A stretch of DNA of 34,876 nt. Source: Bacteroidales bacterium (GTDB lineage Bacteria > Bacteroidota > Bacteroidia > Bacteroidales > Dysgonomonadaceae). This document shows, piece by piece, positions 17,005 through 25,423 of this stretch. The stretch spans positions 1 to 34,876 of the forward strand of contig JAAYGM010000054.1 of assembly GCA_012727735.1 (NCBI GenBank), in the 5' to 3' direction. Position 1 is the stretch's first letter, and the number at the start of each line of letters is the position of its first letter. The notes under the pieces are model-generated. The model saw nothing but the letters and a program-made list of their open reading frames with translations, made no database searches and was not told where the DNA came from. The position numbers and the translations under genes are program-made.

Positions 17005-17023
17005 TGGAACAATTCTTTTACAA

Positions 17024-17425
17024 ATGCGAAAAACATTCTTTATTCTCTCTCTGATCTTCTACTCTCTGTTAATTGTACAATGTAACACCGGTAAAAGAGA
17101 GCTGCATCAAAAACTGACACAGATGGCTGTAGAGCTCAATGAATCTGCTCCGGTGTCGCTCGATCAGTACACACGGTTCGAAGAAGCCACCGTGACGAAC
17201 GATAATGTATTCCGCTATCGTTACAGTGTGACGAACATCAATAACCCCGATTCGTTGCTCGAGAGCAGAAAGGACGAACTCATGAAGAATATCAGAACAA
17301 TGTTCTCCACAAATGCTGATTTGCGTATATTCACGGAAAACAATGTTGTTATTGAGTATGACTATACCGATGAACAGAACAATCACATACGTACAATAAG
17401 GATTAACCCTGAAGATTATCAATAA
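17024..17425 (+). CDS. Hypothetical lipoprotein, 133 aa
   Basis: A hydrophobic N-terminal segment (4-19) ends in LLIVQC, giving a lipidated Cys at residue 20. The mature part (about 113 residues) is mixed alpha/beta and polar, with a central segment RFEEATVTNDNVFRYRYSV and a C-terminal strand-rich piece ending RTIRINPEDYQ. I do not recognise the family. It is 11 bp upstream of the first dispanin gene and shares its promoter, so it probably works at the envelope with the downstream membrane proteins, but no function can be assigned. Confidence 0.75.
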   Translation: MRKTFFILSLIFYSLLIVQCNTGKRELHQKLTQMAVELNESAPVSLDQYTRFEEATVTNDNVFRYRYSVTNINNPDSLLESRKDELMKNIRTMFSTNADLRIFTENNVVIEYDYTDEQNNHIRTIRINPEDYQ

Positions 17426-17436
17426 AAACAAAATCT

Positions 17437-17997
17437 ATGAACCGCTATTTTTACATCGACGCTGAAGGGAAGCAGAAAGGTACTTTCTCACCCGACGAAC
17501 TCAGACAAGAGATTGTGAAACCTGAAACGCTTGTCTGGACTCAAGGTATGGAACAATGGAAGCGTGCCGATGAGGTTGCTGAGCTAAGTTTCCTATTTTC
17601 CGGTTCAGCTGTTGCCCATGAAACAGAGCAGTCAGTAGAGGTGTTGCAATCACAATCCAACAGACCTGCAACCCCGTACGGATCACACCCGCCTCAGCCA
17701 ATGCCAAAGACATGGTTGGTGGAGTCCATCCTGGTCACCATTCTGCCTTTCATCCTGTGCAGTAGCTTCCTGAGTCTTCTGGGGATTATCGGGATTGTCT
17801 ATGCATCCCAGGTAGAGTCATTCTTCAACAGGGGTGATTATGCTGCTTCAGCCGAAGCATCCCGTTCAGCTGCCAAGTGGATAAAAATTGCGTTGTGGAT
17901 TGCCATAGGATGGGTGTTGCTAATTGTCATTACAATCATTCTGCTCTTTGTCTTTGTTGGTTCAGTAGCAGGGATAGGTGAACTGTTGAATACATAA
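17437..17997 (+). CDS. GYF_2 (DUF4339) - CD225/dispanin membrane protein
   Basis: The 186-residue protein starts with a GYF_2-like domain (about 3-50), recognisable by FYIDAEGKQKGTFSPDELR and the conserved W34 and W41 (TLVWTQGMEQWKRA). A Ser/Pro/Gln-rich linker (about 60-92) follows. The C-terminal CD225/dispanin module has a first membrane helix (about 95-123), the cytoplasmic loop VYASQVESFFNRGDYAASAEA and a second helix (about 149-175). The GIVYA...V...G-Y-A pattern is the family signature shared with eukaryotic IFITM proteins. Bacterial function is not established. A second CD225 gene begins 14 bp downstream. Confidence 0.85.
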   Translation: MNRYFYIDAEGKQKGTFSPDELRQEIVKPETLVWTQGMEQWKRADEVAELSFLFSGSAVAHETEQSVEVLQSQSNRPATPYGSHPPQPMPKTWLVESILVTILPFILCSSFLSLLGIIGIVYASQVESFFNRGDYAASAEASRSAAKWIKIALWIAIGWVLLIVITIILLFVFVGSVAGIGELLNT

Positions 17998-18011
17998 AAC
18001 AAAAAAAACAT

Positions 18012-18401
18012 ATGGAAGATCATAATGAGAGATCCTTACAGGATCAGCCTTCAATGCCACCTCCCGCGCCGCAACAACAGTATCAGGAGCAGTCAGCAGA
18101 GAGGCTCCCTCCCATGAAACCCGGCAACTGGCTCTGGCAGTCGATTGTTGCAACAATACTCTGTTGTCTCCCACTGGGGATTGTGGGGATTGTATATGCA
18201 GCAAAGGTGGATTCACTCTACTTCAACGGCCAGTATGATGCATCGCTGAGGGCGGCGAAAAAGGCCAAAATGTGGACTGCTATTGCTTTTACAATTGGCA
18301 TTCTTTACCTGATACTATGGATTATCATGTTCTCTACCGGAAATATGCCGGCATATATGGAGAACATTATTGAAGAAAGTGCAAGCGGGTACAATTTTTA
18401 A
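18012..18401 (+). CDS. CD225/dispanin membrane protein without GYF domain
   Basis: The 129-residue protein has a Pro/Gln-rich cytoplasmic N-terminus (about 1-38), then a CD225 module: first helix about 42-64 (WLWQSIVATILCCLPLGIVG), loop IVYAAKVDSLYFNGQYDAS and second helix about 86-109. The loop lines up with that of the gene just upstream (GIVYA-x-x-V-x-S, G-x-Y-x-A-S, K-x-W), so the two are probably old tandem duplicates, one of which carries the GYF_2 domain. It is the third gene of the lipoprotein operon. The function is unknown. Confidence 0.83.
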   Translation: MEDHNERSLQDQPSMPPPAPQQQYQEQSAERLPPMKPGNWLWQSIVATILCCLPLGIVGIVYAAKVDSLYFNGQYDASLRAAKKAKMWTAIAFTIGILYLILWIIMFSTGNMPAYMENIIEESASGYNF

Positions 18402-18418
18402 GCGTTTCTGCTCCCATA

Positions 18419-18802
18419 GTGAACAGGTCAATAAAAATAGGGATTATCGCTGCCACAAATATTCTGCTTGTGACAGCTTTTATCTTTTTTTTTCTTTTTG
18501 ATCCCGACACCCATTCTTTATTCCCCAAATGTCCCTTTCTCCTCGCCACCGGTTTTGAATGCCCCGGGTGCGGTTCGCAAAGAGCCATCCATCATCTGTT
18601 GCATCTCAACATCATGGGCGCATTGAAGCAGAATACTTTTATGGTGCTGGCACTGCCATACATATTTTTGGGGATATATCTGGAGTATCTCGGCGGAAAA
18701 CGTCGCTTTCCCCGGCTGGAGAAGATCTTCTTCGGGAGATGGTCGGCTGTCGTGGTACTGTCGGTGATCGTTGCTTTCTGGATAGGGAGGAACCTGTTCT
18801 AA
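18419..18802 (+). CDS. DUF2752 membrane protein
   Basis: The 127-residue protein uses a GTG start 17 bp after the dispanin stop. It has about three membrane helices (8-28, about 75-91, 107-124) and the family's Cys-rich motif CPFLLATGFECPGCGSQRA, in which C-P-x-C-G-x-x-R-A is characteristic of DUF2752. The cysteines could bind metal or form a redox pair; no biochemical role is established. DUF2752 genes are often found near CD225/dispanin genes in bacteria, and here they form one transcription unit. The stop lies 13 bp from the convergent uvrA stop, with no clear terminator between them. Confidence 0.85.
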   Translation: MNRSIKIGIIAATNILLVTAFIFFFLFDPDTHSLFPKCPFLLATGFECPGCGSQRAIHHLLHLNIMGALKQNTFMVLALPYIFLGIYLEYLGGKRRFPRLEKIFFGRWSAVVVLSVIVAFWIGRNLF

Positions 18803-18815
18803 ACCGTTTTACCTC

Positions 18816-21611
18816 TTAAGGCAGCTTCTCCTTTAAAAATCTCCCTGTATGTGACTCACGGCAGGCGGCAATTTGCTCAGGTGTACCGGAGCAAACAACA
18901 TAACCACCCTCTTTCCCGCCTTCGGGTCCGATATCGATAATATGATCGGCACATTTGATCACCTCCATATTGTGCTCAATGATGATTACCGTGTGTCCCC
19001 GTTCAATGAGCGCATTGAATGCTTTTAGCAGTGTCCTGATATCGTGAAAGTGCAACCCCGTTGTCGGTTCATCGAAAATGAAAATGGTCGGTTTTGATTT
19101 CTCCTCGCCAAGGTAATAGGCCAGTTTCACACGTTGGTTCTCACCTCCCGAAAGAGTCGAGGATGATTGTCCCAGCTTAAGATACCCCAGCCCCACATCC
19201 TGTAAAGGCTGCATCTTCCTTGTGATTTTTTTCTCTGTTGTCCCCTTCTGTTCACCGAAGAATTCGATGGCCTGGTTGACCGTCATCTCAAGCACATCAT
19301 AAATGGTCTGTCCATTGTATTCAATCTCCAACACTTCAGGCGAGAAACGTTTACCATGGCATGACTCACACACCAGCTTGATGTCTGCCATGAACTGCAT
19401 CTCCACGGTGATGGTACCTTCGCCCTTACACTCCTCACAACGTCCTCCCTCCACATTAAAAGAGAAGTAGGCCGGTGTGAAATCCATCTGTTTTGCCAGC
19501 GGTTGTGCCGCAAAGAGCTTTCGGATCTCATCGAATGCCTTCAGGTAGGTCACCGGATTGGAGCGGGATGATTTGCCTATGGGGTTCTGGTCCACATATT
19601 CCACCCCTTTCATTTGTTTGATATCACCGGAGATGGCGTTGAACTCTGCACGTTCAAGCGCCGTGCCCTTGTAATGATGTTGCAGTGCGTTATAGAACAC
19701 ATCATTCACCAGCGAGGACTTGCCCGATCCGCTCACACCAGTCACTACGGTCATTACGTTCAGTGGGAACTTCACATCGATGTTCTTCAGATTGTTCTGC
19801 CGTGCTCCTTTGACTTCAATGTAGTTGTTCCATTTGCGGCGTGATCCGGGAACCTCAATCAGTTCTTCCCCTGTTAGATACCTGACAGTATAGCTCTCAC
19901 TCTCTTTCTCCAGCTCTGCGACATTACCCTGATACATCACTTCACCACCCAGTCGCCCAGCCTTGGGACCAATATCAATAATATAATCCGCCGCACGGAT
20001 GATCTCTTCATCATGTTCAACCACCACAACCGTGTTGCCTAAACTCTGCAACTCCTTTAGTACCCCGATGAGAAGGTGCGTGTCGCGGGAATGGAGTCCA
20101 ATGCTTGGCTCATCGAGGATATAGAGTGATCCAACAAGGCTGCTTCCCAGTGAGGAGACAAGGTTGATGCGCTGACTCTCACCTCCCGACAGAGTGTTGG
20201 AGAGCCGGTTGAGGGTGAGATAGCCCAGTCCCACATCTAAAAGGAACTGCAGCCGGTTGTTTATCTCCGTGAGCAGCCGTTCGGCAATAGCGGCATCGGT
20301 TTCTTCCAACTGCAGCTGATCGAAAAAAAGTTTCATCTCTGTCACGGGCATCAGCACCAGTTCCGAGACCGACTTGCCTCCGATCATCACGTAGAGCGCT
20401 TCCGGCTTAAGGCGTGCACCCTTACAGAGGGGGCACTCTGTCTTACCGCGATAACGTGCCAGCATCACACGGTATTGAATCTTATAAAGATTTTTTTCGA
20501 GCATCCCGAAAAAATCATTAATGCCATAGATATCAAGGTCGTGACGTCCGTTCCAGAGGATGTCCTTCTCCTCAACGGTCAGATCAATATAAGCGCGATG
20601 GATCGGGAAATCGGCCTTGTAGGCATTCTGTACAAACTCCCGCCGCCATTCGCTCATCTTTTCCCCTCTCCAGCACTGTACACACTCCTCCTGCAGCGAT
20701 AGACTTTTATCGGGGATGACCAGGTTTTCATCGATACCCATTATTTTCCCAAACCCTTCACATTTAGGACAGGCACCGGCGGGACTGTTGAAGTTGAACA
20801 TCATTTCCGATGGCTCTTCGAATATGATGCCGTCCGCCTCAAAACGATTGGAAAAGACGAAGCTCTCCATGCCGTTCTCTCCCCAGAAGCGGATAATAGA
20901 TTCACCGCTCCCCTCAAGAAAGGCTGTCTCCACCGAGTCGGTCAACCTGTTTATACTCGCTTTGTCGGAAGAGCAGGAGAGGCGATCGATCACCAGCAGC
21001 ACCTCATCAGCGGGCGGGAGGTTCTTTTGTTCCAGCAACTCATCAATGCGGTAGAACTGATCTCCCACATCCACACGGGTGAAGCCCTCCTTCATCAGTA
21101 TCTCCAGCTGCTCCCGCAGATTACGGTTGTTCCGTAACTGGATGGAGGAGAGTACAGCCAGGCGTGTTCCCTGGCGATACTCCTCCATTTTCTCCACCAC
21201 ATCGTGGACATAATGTCTTTTCACCTCTTTCCCGGTGATAGGAGAGAGTGTCTTTCCTATACGTGCGTAAAGGAGTCGCAGATATTCGTAAATCTCGGTG
21301 GAGGTGCCTACCGTAGAACGTGGGTTGCGGGAGGTTGTCTTCTGTTCAATGGCGATCGCAGGTGGAATACCCTTTATGTAGTCACATTCCGGTTTGTTCA
21401 TCCGCCCCAGAAACTGACGTGCATAGGAGGAGAGGCTTTCCACATAACGCCGTTGTCCTTCGGCGTAGAGGGTGTCGAAAGCCAGTGAGGATTTACCTGA
21501 TCCCGAGAGGCCTGTAATCACCGTAAAGGTGTTGCGGGGGATGATCACATCGATATTCCTGAGGTTATTGACGCGTGCACCCTTTATTTCTATCTGTTTT
21601 TGATTGCCCAT
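18816..21611 (-). CDS. uvrA: Excinuclease ABC subunit A
   Basis: UvrA is the DNA-damage sensor of nucleotide excision repair. The 931-residue protein has two ABC ATPase halves. The first P-loop is [13 protein letters not shown] (about 33-45) and is followed by [16 protein letters not shown]; the second is [10 protein letters not shown]. Two LSGGE signatures ([12 protein letters not shown] and [13 protein letters not shown]) are present. Zinc-binding cysteines appear as [16 protein letters not shown] and the C-terminal CEECKGEG...CESCHGKR finger. The length is typical and every motif is intact. It stands alone on the minus strand with a TATCTTTG -7 box upstream. No SOS-type operator was recognised. 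Confidence 0.98.
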   Translation of the reverse strand: MGNQKQIEIKGARVNNLRNIDVIIPRNTFTVITGLSGSGKSSLAFDTLYAEGQRRYVESLSSYARQFLGRMNKPECDYIKGIPPAIAIEQKTTSRNPRSTVGTSTEIYEYLRLLYARIGKTLSPITGKEVKRHYVHDVVEKMEEYRQGTRLAVLSSIQLRNNRNLREQLEILMKEGFTRVDVGDQFYRIDELLEQKNLPPADEVLLVIDRLSCSSDKASINRLTDSVETAFLEGSGESIIRFWGENGMESFVFSNRFEADGIIFEEPSEMMFNFNSPAGACPKCEGFGKIMGIDENLVIPDKSLSLQEECVQCWRGEKMSEWRREFVQNAYKADFPIHRAYIDLTVEEKDILWNGRHDLDIYGINDFFGMLEKNLYKIQYRVMLARYRGKTECPLCKGARLKPEALYVMIGGKSVSELVLMPVTEMKLFFDQLQLEETDAAIAERLLTEINNRLQFLLDVGLGYLTLNRLSNTLSGGESQRINLVSSLGSSLVGSLYILDEPSIGLHSRDTHLLIGVLKELQSLGNTVVVVEHDEEIIRAADYIIDIGPKAGRLGGEVMYQGNVAELEKESESYTVRYLTGEELIEVPGSRRKWNNYIEVKGARQNNLKNIDVKFPLNVMTVVTGVSGSGKSSLVNDVFYNALQHHYKGTALERAEFNAISGDIKQMKGVEYVDQNPIGKSSRSNPVTYLKAFDEIRKLFAAQPLAKQMDFTPAYFSFNVEGGRCEECKGEGTITVEMQFMADIKLVCESCHGKRFSPEVLEIEYNGQTIYDVLEMTVNQAIEFFGEQKGTTEKKITRKMQPLQDVGLGYLKLGQSSSTLSGGENQRVKLAYYLGEEKSKPTIFIFDEPTTGLHFHDIRTLLKAFNALIERGHTVIIIEHNMEVIKCADHIIDIGPEGGKEGGYVVCSGTPEQIAACRESHTGRFLKEKLP

Positions 21612-21630
21612 GACGTAAAAATATAACCCG

Positions 21631-21658
21631 CAAAGATAATCACTTTTGTGCCTCCAAA
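21631..21658 (-). promoter_or_regulatory. Predicted promoter for uvrA
   Basis: On the minus strand TTTG (21655-21658) precedes TATCTTTG (21631-21638) with a 16-bp spacer. The -7 box is an exact match 19 bp from the ATG. Confidence 0.48.
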
Positions 21659-21695
21659 AAAGGATGAGGGTGTCAAATAAATCAATTTATTTTTT

Positions 21696-21703
21696 TAATT
21701 TTG
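21696..21703 (+). promoter_or_regulatory. Predicted -7 promoter element for the antiporter gene
   Basis: TAATTTTG matches TAnnTTTG. It lies 16 bp before the ORF-track ATG (21720) and 61 bp before the preferred ATG (21765), so it is compatible with either start. No -33 box was seen. Confidence 0.38.
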
Positions 21704-21764
21704 TGTATGATAGAGGATAATGACAGTATGCAGCCTCTTTTCACAAAACGATAAAATTATCCTG

Positions 21765-23834
21765 ATGGCAGATTTTCTAACCGAATTACAGCATGAGTTT
21801 GCTCTACCGTTCACCAATCCGGTATTGATATTCTCCATTCTTTTACTGATTGTTCTTCTGGCTCCCATACTTCTTAAACGTTTCAATGTTCCGAGTATTA
21901 TTGGTTTGATTGTGGCAGGTGTGATCGTTGGCCCTTACGGACTTAACTTTATTGATCACAATCACGGCGGGGTTGAGATATTCTCTACCATAGGGCTGTT
22001 GTATATCATGTTCATTGTCGGTCTGGAGCTCGATTTGGGTGAGTTCAAGCAGAACCGGAACAAGAGCCTCACATTTGGCTTTTACACCTTCATCATCCCA
22101 CTGCTCATCGGGTATCCCGTATGTTATTATCTGTTGGGTTATGATGCCAATGCCAGCTTTCTCACTGCCAGCATGTTCTCCACCCACACACTGGTTGCTT
22201 ATCCTATTGTCAGCCGTATGGGTGTGGCCAGAAACCAGGCTGTAGCCATCACCGTTGGGGGTACCATCCTCACCGATACGGCTGTGTTGATCATTCTGGC
22301 GATGGTCCTTTCGGGTAGTGATGGTGGACTGGATCTGAGTTTTTTGCTTAAGCTGCTTATCTCACTGGCCCTCTTCTCTCTGATTATTTTCATCATCGTA
22401 CCACGCATAGCCAAATGGTTCTTTCAGAAGGCTGAATCGGAAAAATATTCCAACTTTATTTTTGTCCTTTTCATTGTTTTCTCCGCCGGGTTTCTGGTGG
22501 AGCTGGGAGGTATTGAACCTATTATCGGTGCATTCGCCGCAGGGCTTGCACTGAATAAGCTTATCCCTCACTCATCCGCCCTGATGAACCGGATTGAGTT
22601 TTTCGGTAATGCCCTTTTCATCCCTATCTTTCTGATCTCAGTCGGTATGCTGGTAGATGTCTCGGTGGTGTTCGATGGTCTCAAGACCATTGTGGTAGCA
22701 TTAACCCTTACCATAGTAGCGTTAGTGGGGAAATGGGTCGCTGCCTTCGTTACACAAAAAACATTTCGCTACACAACCACACAGAGAACGCTTATATTCG
22801 GGCTGAGCAGCTCCCACGCTGCAGCCACCCTGGCCATCATCATTGTTGGATACAGGGCGGGTATACTGGATGAGTATATCCTGAACGGGACCATCATCCT
22901 TATCCTGCTCACCTGCATTGTGGCATCCGTCTTTACACAGCGTTCGGCTAAGAAAATAGCCCTGAGTGAAGAGAATGCACCTTTGACTCCCGCCGCCATG
23001 GGTGAGTTTGCACAGGAGAAGATACTGGTGCCAATAGCCAACCCTTCCCATATTGGTTACCATGTGCAGCTGGCACTGCTGCTGAAAGATAAGAAGTCGG
23101 TCAACCCTATCTCGCTCCTGGGGGTGGTACCTAATAACCAGGAGGCAGAAAAAAATATTGTCAGTTTCCGGAAAAGGCTACAAGAGTTTGTCGCCACGGC
23201 AAAAGCGGCTGAGGTGAACGTGGATATCATCACCACTATAGATCATAATCCAGCGGACGGCATCGTAAGGACGGCACGCGAGACTATGTCCGATATCGTT
23301 ATCCTGGGATGGCCGGGTAAAGCGGGCTTATGGGATAAGCTGCTGGGTGAGAAGATCGATCTGATCATAAAGAACATGGATAAGAATCTTTTTGTATGTC
23401 ATGTAGAACAGAAGCTGATCACACACAAGCGGATTGTACTTATCTCACCTCCGTCGGTGGAGAAGGAAGATGGGTTCAGTATGTGGGTAGACAAAGTATC
23501 CACCCTCTCATCCGAGCTCTCTGTTCCAGTGCTCCATCTGGGTCACCCTGATACACAGAAGATCATTGCCGGACAAAAGAATACAGGGAACTTTTCATTC
23601 CAGCCTTTCGTCGACTGGGACAACCCTTTGTCTTGCGGTGATCAGATCAGGAAAGATGATCTGATTATTATGATCTCAGCCCACGTGGGTTATGTCTCCC
23701 ACCTTCCGGTGATGGAGAGTATGCCTACCCGTATGGAGAACAGGTTCCCCGATCACAGCCGCATTGTTGTTTATCCCAAGAAGCATCTGGCGGATCAGCT
23801 ACTGGAGAACGATGACTATATTTTTATTCCCTGA
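21765..23834 (+). CDS. CPA2-family cation/proton antiporter with C-terminal USP-like domains
   Basis: I prefer the ATG at 21765 (MADFLTELQHEF); the ORF-track start adds 15 polar residues and cannot be excluded. The 689-residue protein has an N-terminal Na+/H+ exchanger fold of about 12 helices (roughly 18-400). CPA2 features include FNVPSIIGLIVAGVIVGPYGL, the segment GLLYIMFIVGLELDL and the ion-site helix region THTLVAYPIVSRMGVARNQA...GGTILTDTAVL with its conserved aspartate. The cytoplasmic part (about 415-689) holds two universal-stress-protein-like modules, the first starting EKILVPIANPSHIGYHVQLA. It probably exchanges Na+ or K+ for H+ in the inner membrane. A KefB-like RCK domain is absent. 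The next gene starts 24 bp downstream. Confidence 0.88.
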   Translation: MADFLTELQHEFALPFTNPVLIFSILLLIVLLAPILLKRFNVPSIIGLIVAGVIVGPYGLNFIDHNHGGVEIFSTIGLLYIMFIVGLELDLGEFKQNRNKSLTFGFYTFIIPLLIGYPVCYYLLGYDANASFLTASMFSTHTLVAYPIVSRMGVARNQAVAITVGGTILTDTAVLIILAMVLSGSDGGLDLSFLLKLLISLALFSLIIFIIVPRIAKWFFQKAESEKYSNFIFVLFIVFSAGFLVELGGIEPIIGAFAAGLALNKLIPHSSALMNRIEFFGNALFIPIFLISVGMLVDVSVVFDGLKTIVVALTLTIVALVGKWVAAFVTQKTFRYTTTQRTLIFGLSSSHAAATLAIIIVGYRAGILDEYILNGTIILILLTCIVASVFTQRSAKKIALSEENAPLTPAAMGEFAQEKILVPIANPSHIGYHVQLALLLKDKKSVNPISLLGVVPNNQEAEKNIVSFRKRLQEFVATAKAAEVNVDIITTIDHNPADGIVRTARETMSDIVILGWPGKAGLWDKLLGEKIDLIIKNMDKNLFVCHVEQKLITHKRIVLISPPSVEKEDGFSMWVDKVSTLSSELSVPVLHLGHPDTQKIIAGQKNTGNFSFQPFVDWDNPLSCGDQIRKDDLIIMISAHVGYVSHLPVMESMPTRMENRFPDHSRIVVYPKKHLADQLLENDDYIFIP

Positions 23835-23858
23835 TCAATAATTAGATAGCTCTTCATT

Positions 23859-25379
23859 ATGAATAGATTACACCGGCTGCTGTTCTTTTCTCTTCTGACC
23901 GTCCTGGTGGCGGCGTGCGGTACCTCAAAAAATACCCTTACACAAAAAGCCGATCCCATCCCAAAACGTGAGTTCAGGGGAGCCTGGATTCAGACGGTGG
24001 GACAGTCACGCTACCAACAGATGAACAGTGCAGCCATGAAGTACTATCTTGCCGATATGGTACGAAAGCTCGATGAGGCCGGCATCAATGCCGTCATTTT
24101 TCAGATTCGTCCTGAAGCCGATTCGTTCTACCGATCTGAGCTGGAGCCCTGGAGCAGGTTTTTAACGGGTGAGCAGGGTAAAGCACCTGATGATGCTGCT
24201 TTCGACCCTTTGGCTTTTATCATTGAAGAGTGCCACCAACGGGGGATGGAGTTACATGCCTGGATGAATCCCTACAGGGTGAAAACGAATATCAGTAACA
24301 GGCTGTCACCCGGTCATATCTACCGGAGGTATCCCGAGCGGTTTGTGCAGTATGGCAACCAGCTCTTTTTTGATCCCGGTCTGCCGGAGAACAGGAGCTT
24401 CATCTGCGATGTGGTGCGTGATATTGTCACGCGCTATGATGTGGATGCCATCCACATGGATGATTATTTCTACCCTTATCCCATTGCCGGCACCCCTTTC
24501 CCCGATGACAACAGTTTTAACACCTATGCTCCCTCCCAGGGTTTCTCTTCCTCACAGCGGGGCGACTGGCGGCGTAACAATGTGAACCTGCTTATTCAGC
24601 AAATTAAATATACCATCGCCGGCACAAAGCCGTGGGTACGCTTCGGCATCAGTCCCTTCGGGATATACCGCAACAAACGCAGTGATCCCCGCGGGAGTGA
24701 GACCAACGGCTTGCAGAATTATGACGATCTCTATGCCGACATTCGATTGTGGGTGGAGAAAGGATGGATCGATTACAACCTGCCGCAACTATACTGGGAG
24801 CGAGGACACACTGCAGCCGACTACACCACGCTGTTGCACTGGTGGAACGCCAATAATTTCCAGCAACATCTCTATATAGGACAGGATCTGAAGCGCAGCA
24901 TCGATAAGAATGAGCTTGACACAAAAATAGAGATGACGCGTGAGATGTCGTTCGTGCATGGTAACTGCTACTGGTACGGCTACCAGATCCTTGATAATTT
25001 TGCCGGTGCAGCCGATATGCTGAAAAGAGATATTCATCGAGAAAGAGCTTTAATCCCGGCCTACACGCATATGCATGACGGGCGTCCTGATGCGGTGAAG
25101 AAGCTGACAGAGGTGTTTACGGAAGACATGCATTTTCTCACGTGGGAACAGCAAAAAGAGCCGTTCAACGCTGAGGCAGCCCGGAAATTTGTGGTGTATC
25201 GTTTTCAGCACAAGCAGAAAGCAGACATCAACAGGGCAGAGAATATATTGACTGTAACACCTGATAATTTTTTTGTGTTGCCCTACGAGGGGGGAGAAAA
25301 CAGATACACGTATGTGGTCACGGCACTGGATGCATTTGGAAACGAATCGAAAGTGAGGAAGATAAAGGTAAAACAGTGA
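23859..25379 (+). CDS. GHL10-like (DUF187) glycoside hydrolase-like lipoprotein
   Basis: The 506-residue protein has a lipoprotein signal ending LVAAC (Cys20). The body (about 37-400) is the glycosyl-hydrolase-like 10 TIM barrel, seen in REFRGAWIQTVGQSR, AVIFQIRPEADSFYRSELEPW, ELHAWMNPYRV and the likely active-site segment VDAIHMDDYFYPYP. The C-terminal 80 residues (AARKFVVYRFQHKQKA onward) look like a fibronectin-type or similar beta domain. Homologues are thought to act on cell-wall or other glycans at the envelope; the substrate here is unknown. It follows the antiporter gene by 24 bp and is probably co-transcribed. The next gene's -7 box lies just after its stop. Confidence 0.85.
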   Translation: MNRLHRLLFFSLLTVLVAACGTSKNTLTQKADPIPKREFRGAWIQTVGQSRYQQMNSAAMKYYLADMVRKLDEAGINAVIFQIRPEADSFYRSELEPWSRFLTGEQGKAPDDAAFDPLAFIIEECHQRGMELHAWMNPYRVKTNISNRLSPGHIYRRYPERFVQYGNQLFFDPGLPENRSFICDVVRDIVTRYDVDAIHMDDYFYPYPIAGTPFPDDNSFNTYAPSQGFSSSQRGDWRRNNVNLLIQQIKYTIAGTKPWVRFGISPFGIYRNKRSDPRGSETNGLQNYDDLYADIRLWVEKGWIDYNLPQLYWERGHTAADYTTLLHWWNANNFQQHLYIGQDLKRSIDKNELDTKIEMTREMSFVHGNCYWYGYQILDNFAGAADMLKRDIHRERALIPAYTHMHDGRPDAVKKLTEVFTEDMHFLTWEQQKEPFNAEAARKFVVYRFQHKQKADINRAENILTVTPDNFFVLPYEGGENRYTYVVTALDAFGNESKVRKIKVKQ

Positions 25380-25392
25380 AGTATAAAATGAC

Positions 25393-25400
25393 TATCTTTG
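25393..25400 (+). promoter_or_regulatory. Predicted -7 promoter element for the RNA methyltransferase gene
   Basis: TATCTTTG is an exact TAnnTTTG match, 23 bp before the ATG at 25424. This favours that ATG over the TTG at 25412 used by the ORF track. Confidence 0.45.
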
Positions 25401-25423
25401 TACCCATATAATTGACAGAAAAG

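Larger units (their letters stand above)
16695..17023. other. 329-bp intergenic region with terminator, second promoter and hairpin
   Basis: The region contains, in order, a weak terminator for dgt, a well-formed TTTG-N20-TATATTTG promoter that precedes no annotated gene, a perfect 13-bp hairpin, roughly 100 bp with no feature I can name, and a -7 box for the lipoprotein gene. No protein gene longer than 12 codons is convincing here. Confidence 0.65.
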
